Assembly: GCA_963711195.1 (NCBI GenBank)
Contig: CAVQDK010000006.1
Location: 248,001-312,000, forward strand
DNA length: 64,000 nucleotides
Origin: Pseudahrensia sp963711195
Lineage (GTDB): Bacteria; Pseudomonadota; Alphaproteobacteria; Rhizobiales; Rhizobiaceae
Direction: 5' to 3'
The notes below the pieces were generated by a model. It ran no database searches. It saw nothing but the letters and a program-made list of their open reading frames with translations, and was not told the DNA's origin. The position numbers and the translations under genes were made by a program. Positions 63,958 through 64,000 of this stretch are shown in pieces; position 1 is the stretch's first letter; each line of letters starts with the position of its first letter.

Positions 63958-64000
63958 TTATGCTTCCGGGGCGGTCGAATTGTCCAGCAGCGCGTAACGG
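63958..64000 (-). CDS. C-terminal end of a gene upstream of holC (possibly pepA)
   Basis: Reading from the window edge, 13 codons (RYALLDNSTAPEA) precede a TAA at 63958-63960, seven bases before the holC ATG. The usual neighbour of holC in alphaproteobacteria is leucyl aminopeptidase pepA, whose C-terminus often has a VRALLD-like stretch. Thirteen residues are too few to confirm this. Confidence 0.4.
   Translation of the reverse strand, partial: RYALLDNSTAPEA

Overview
The window is GC-rich chromosomal DNA from an alphaproteobacterium, most likely of the Sphingomonadales. The main reasons are gene order and gene variants: tpiA-secG-pyrG, ppiD-trpD-trpC-moaC-moeA-lexA-comEC-gltX-gltA, and lpxB-lpxI-lpxA-fabZ-lpxD-bamA-rseP-cdsA-uppS-frr-pyrH-tsf-rpsB. 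LpxI (not LpxH), a short ProRS without editing domain, short-type ArgC and a GAAC-N7-GAAC LexA box fit the same group. I see no insertion sequence, prophage, CRISPR array, rRNA or tRNA gene. Coding density is very high and no stretch over 300 bases lacks a gene.

Layout. 1-3.4 kb: start of pyrG, secG and tpiA on the minus strand, then ppiD on the plus strand. 3.4-7.7 kb: trpD-trpC-moaC-moeA, joined by 4-base start/stop overlaps, then lexA behind a combined LexA/CtrA-type site. 7.8-13 kb: comEC (minus), gltX and gltA (plus). 13-27 kb, all minus: a long envelope and translation cluster with lipid A synthesis (lpxD, fabZ, lpxA, lpxI, lpxB), BamA, RseP, CdsA, UppS, ribosome recycling factor, UMP kinase, EF-Ts and S2. 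27-41 kb: a TSUP transporter, dnaE, lolD-lolC, proS, glpX, hom, a lipoprotein, metY, a YdcZ-type transporter, a CoA-binding protein and an enoyl-CoA hydratase. 41-45 kb: thioesterase, rplM-rpsI, agmatinase and argC. 45-51 kb: ppx and ppk (polyphosphate), an Hda-type DnaA regulator, a PerM/AI-2E-type membrane protein and a CDP-alcohol phosphatidyltransferase. 51-59 kb: purM-purN, a secreted protein, a GST, a Na+/Ca2+ exchanger family protein, uvrC, pgsA-moaD-moaE and a GNAT. 59-64 kb: a small membrane protein, ndk, a GST, an ABC-F ATPase, a PAS histidine kinase, holC and the end of another gene.

Two themes stand out. First, twelve single-base frame breaks (ten insertions, two deletions) interrupt ten otherwise perfectly conserved housekeeping genes plus an enoyl-CoA hydratase gene. 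This looks like unpolished sequence rather than gene decay, and I annotate those genes at full span with the break marked. Second, the small-subunit ribosomal proteins are unusual: S2 has a long Ala/Ser/Thr-rich tail ending in a helix-hairpin-helix domain, S9 has an N-terminal extension with the same Ala-rich module, and S9 also carries a basic insertion of about 21 residues. Genes usually present at two conserved loci (trpE/trpG before trpD, and dxr between cdsA and rseP) are missing from them.
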